DNA of 64,000 nucleotides from G942493375 sp942493375 (GTDB taxonomy: Bacteria; Armatimonadota; UBA5829), in NCBI GenBank assembly GCA_942493375.1, contig OW818698.1:5394001-5458000 (forward strand), in the 5' to 3' direction. Below, piece by piece: positions 62,065 through 64,000 of the stretch (the first letter of the stretch is position 1; the number at the start of each line of letters is the position of its first letter). The notes below the pieces were generated by a model. That model ran no database searches and was not told where the DNA came from. It saw only the letters and a program-made list of their open reading frames with translations. The position numbers were made by a program, and so were the translations under genes.

Positions 62065-62766
62065 CTATGAGTCGTCTGTATTCGAGGGTGCTTCTCCAAG
62101 TGCACTGGGCAGCATCAAATCCTCTGCATACCCTCTTTCCAAAGCCTCTTCGAAGAAAAGAGTTAAACGTAAGTAGTCCTTATAATAACCTCTAATAACT
62201 GCTTCAAGGTATTGTTCCCTTCGTTTTTTAGACCCTATACCAGTAAACCCATAATTTGGGAGTGTCATATCAGCTTGAGCAAACATTATATTTGCTATCC
62301 ATCGTGCTATCCTACCATTGCCTTCACGGAATGGGTGTATCAGGAGGAATTCCGCATGCACTTTAGCTACAGATGCACATACATTATTTCGCTCATCGGA
62401 ATGACAAGGTGTCAAATTGTTCAGTAAATCATATTCAAAATGTTGCATGTTATCTTGGATGCGAAAAGCCGGAGGAAACGTGAAATATCCCTTAGAAATA
62501 TCCACACTGCGATATTTACCAGCCCACTCATAAATTCTCCCAAGCCAGTCATAGTGCATTTGACAGATCATCTGTGTATTCAATGCGGTTTCCTTGGTTA
62601 CAATGTCTTCTGTAAAGTAACGCAATTGAACCTTATCCAACGAATCTGCTTCCAATGCATCCATTTTTGCTTTTGAGATGATATGAAGCTTGTTCTTGAG
62701 AACTCTATTCTGTGAGCCAGTCTCATATTCGATTTCTGAACCCGTGCCTGTGCTATACCTGCTCAT
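62065..62766 (-). CDS. Fic-domain protein (AMPylator/nucleotidyl transferase family)
   Basis: 233 residues. The Fic motif HPFREGNGRIAR is complete, with the upstream KGYFTFPPAFRI flap and YDWLGRIYEWAGKYRSVDIS N-terminal helix typical of cell-filamentation Fic proteins. These move AMP or other phosphate-linked groups onto target side chains. I find no (S/T)xxxE(G/N) inhibitory helix in the N-terminal 30 residues and no small antitoxin gene before it. It begins 9 bases after the SDR stop, so both are likely co-transcribed. The target is unknown. Confidence 0.88.
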   Translation of the reverse strand: MSRYSTGTGSEIEYETGSQNRVLKNKLHIISKAKMDALEADSLDKVQLRYFTEDIVTKETALNTQMICQMHYDWLGRIYEWAGKYRSVDISKGYFTFPPAFRIQDNMQHFEYDLLNNLTPCHSDERNNVCASVAKVHAEFLLIHPFREGNGRIARWIANIMFAQADMTLPNYGFTGIGSKKRREQYLEAVIRGYYKDYLRLTLFFEEALERGYAEDLMLPSALGEAPSNTDDS

Positions 62767-62775
62767 AGAGATAAC

Positions 62776-63600
62776 CTATCTCCTGGTCCGAATCTGGTAA
62801 AGATCCCCTTCCCGTATCTCCTTAGCTCTCCTGGCTATCTCATCAAAGTCTGTGTTTACTGCAAATACACACCCGTTTATCTCAGGGCACATGACCCGGA
62901 TAAGTTCTACAGATGCCAGGGCGCAGTCTTCGGGTTGTCCGTACAGCTTCTCATCCACTATTCTCCGCAGTTCGCCGATCCATTTTTTACCACCGGGAGT
63001 GTTTAGCTGAGGTTCCCATATCTCTGTATAGACCGATCCCGGTCCCATTCCTACTGAATAGATATCATATCCATCGTGCTCAAGCTCTCTTGCCAGTGCA
63101 TCAGTCAACCTCATCAGAGCTGCCTTCGAAGAACCATACCCGCTTGCTCCAGGGAAAGGTCCTGATGAGCCTCCGCCGTCCATGTTTATAATCAACCCCG
63201 TATTGCGCTCGATCATATGGGGTAGCACAGCCTTGCAGCAGAGCATTGGGCCCCAGACGTTGTTGGTCATATCATCCCACCAGACCTCTTCGCCCACCTC
63301 CCAGAGCGCTCCAATGGCCAGCAGCGTAGCAGCATTGTTATACAGCACATCTATCTGCCCGTACACTTTCAGCGCATTATCAACAACATTCTGCACATCG
63401 TCCTTAACAGTCAGATCAGCCTTAACAGCGATAGCATTCCCGCCCTCAGCTTCGATCATCCCAACAGTCTCACGAAGTCGGTCTTCACGCCGCGCGCAGC
63501 ACACAACATTAGCCCCGCGCCGTGCAAACTCCACAGCAATAGCCCGCCCAACCCCAGCGCTGGACCCCGTAACAATAGCCGTTTTCCCCTGTAAATCCAT
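62776..63600 (-). CDS. Short-chain dehydrogenase/reductase (SDR)
   Basis: Classical SDR of ~274 residues: AIVTGSSAGVGRAIAVEFARRG is the NAD(P) site (TGxxxGxG), CARREDR favours NADPH, NNAATLL matches NNAG, and a Ser in GGGSSG with YGSSKAAL (YxxxK) forms the active site. ATG 63600 with GGGTGGG seven bases before it is preferred to the GTG opening at 63612. It heads the Fic gene on the same strand; the substrate is not predictable. Confidence 0.88.
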   Translation of the reverse strand: MDLQGKTAIVTGSSAGVGRAIAVEFARRGANVVCCARREDRLRETVGMIEAEGGNAIAVKADLTVKDDVQNVVDNALKVYGQIDVLYNNAATLLAIGALWEVGEEVWWDDMTNNVWGPMLCCKAVLPHMIERNTGLIINMDGGGSSGPFPGASGYGSSKAALMRLTDALARELEHDGYDIYSVGMGPGSVYTEIWEPQLNTPGGKKWIGELRRIVDEKLYGQPEDCALASVELIRVMCPEINGCVFAVNTDFDEIARRAKEIREGDLYQIRTRR

Positions 63601-63659
63601 ATCAATACCCACCCTTCATCAACAATTGATATAATCCCTGTTCGCGTATTTTCGCGTGA

Positions 63660-64000
63660 TTAGCGGTTATCTAAAACCTTCCTAACAACAAAATAAACCG
63701 GCTTAGGTTTATAACCCTCTTCGAAGTCCGTCCAGGTATACTTCCTGTGATACCCGATTGGATCCCCTATCTCCGGGCCTGTATCGCTCTTTGATATCAG
63801 TACCACCACATGCCCCATAATCCCAAGCCCAATCACAGCTGGAGCTGACGCATCCTTTAGTGACTTCGCAGTCCGGATGTCCACTTCATACCCGTGTCTT
63901 CGCAGCACGCGTATCAAATACCATACTTCAGTCCCACCGGAATTAGTTCCAGCTTCCCTTGCCAGCTCCTGCTCAGTGATATTCCCACCAATCAACCTGA
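63660..64000 (-). CDS. C39-like/papain-like cysteine peptidase domain protein (5' end outside window)
   Basis: Only the C-terminal ~113 residues are visible; the frame is open to the window edge, and TTG 63995 is internal to the fold. LIGGNITEQELAREAGTNSGGTEVWYLIRVLRRHGYEV matches the helix pair after the catalytic Cys of C39-like domains, and MGHVVVLISKSD supplies the expected His, with GDPIGYHRKYTWTDFEEGY following. The Cys itself lies outside the window. Confidence 0.7.
   Translation of the reverse strand, partial: RLIGGNITEQELAREAGTNSGGTEVWYLIRVLRRHGYEVDIRTAKSLKDASAPAVIGLGIMGHVVVLISKSDTGPEIGDPIGYHRKYTWTDFEEGYKPKPVYFVVRKVLDNR

Overview
The window looks like a chromosomal segment of a free-living, polysaccharide-degrading bacterium of moderate GC. 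The best lineage guess is Armatimonadota, with Planctomycetota or Verrucomicrobiota as alternatives. Reasons: an H-X9-DG type protein with the LKQIGLA...YSQDYDD signature (58780-59577), many very large secreted glycosidases, a small Gly-Met-Pro-rich membrane protein, frequent TTG starts with good Shine-Dalgarno sites, and intergenic regions full of dispersed palindromic repeats. The lineage is inference; no rRNA, tRNA or ribosomal protein gene is present to test it.

Region 1 (1-25866) is a carbohydrate locus: GH20 hexosaminidase (cut by the window edge), PHP phosphoesterase, class III aminotransferase, NPCBM-GH36 alpha-galactosidase, two small proteins (GyrI-like, DUF3788), a Cys-rich protein, GH106 rhamnosidase, SGNH hydrolase, GH2, a GH2-like/GH106-like chimera, a membrane protein and a GH116 enzyme. 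Most carry signal peptides and would act outside the cytoplasm on complex glycans.

Region 2 (26095-29237) holds a BlaI/BlaR1-like (M56) regulatory pair under a very clear sigma70 promoter flanked by two 16-bp operators.

Region 3 (29591-49831) is the main find: a non-ribosomal peptide locus. One 4605-residue synthetase (C-A-T-C-A-T-E-C-A-T-C-A-T, no release domain) is followed by a SyrD/PvdE-type peptide exporter, an SPFH protein, an unannotated 59-residue membrane protein, a LivJ-like binding protein, an Sfp-type phosphopantetheinyl transferase and a type II thioesterase, the last six in one tightly packed operon. A DUF697 gene lies on the opposite strand between synthetase and exporter. The predicted product is a tetrapeptide of the type (acyl-)Tyr/Phe, D-Tyr/Phe, Gly, Glx-like.

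Region 4 (49876-64000) is accessory: serine hydrolase, STN-domain protein, an IS110-family element sitting inside a palindromic repeat with a structured 3' non-coding end (candidate bridge/seek RNA), WbsX-like and other TIM-barrel secreted proteins, a zinc-ribbon/H-X9-DG protein, a BamE-like gene that appears to have lost its start to an IS256-family insertion, a Fic protein behind an SDR, and a C39-like peptidase cut by the window end. No CRISPR array or tRNA was seen.
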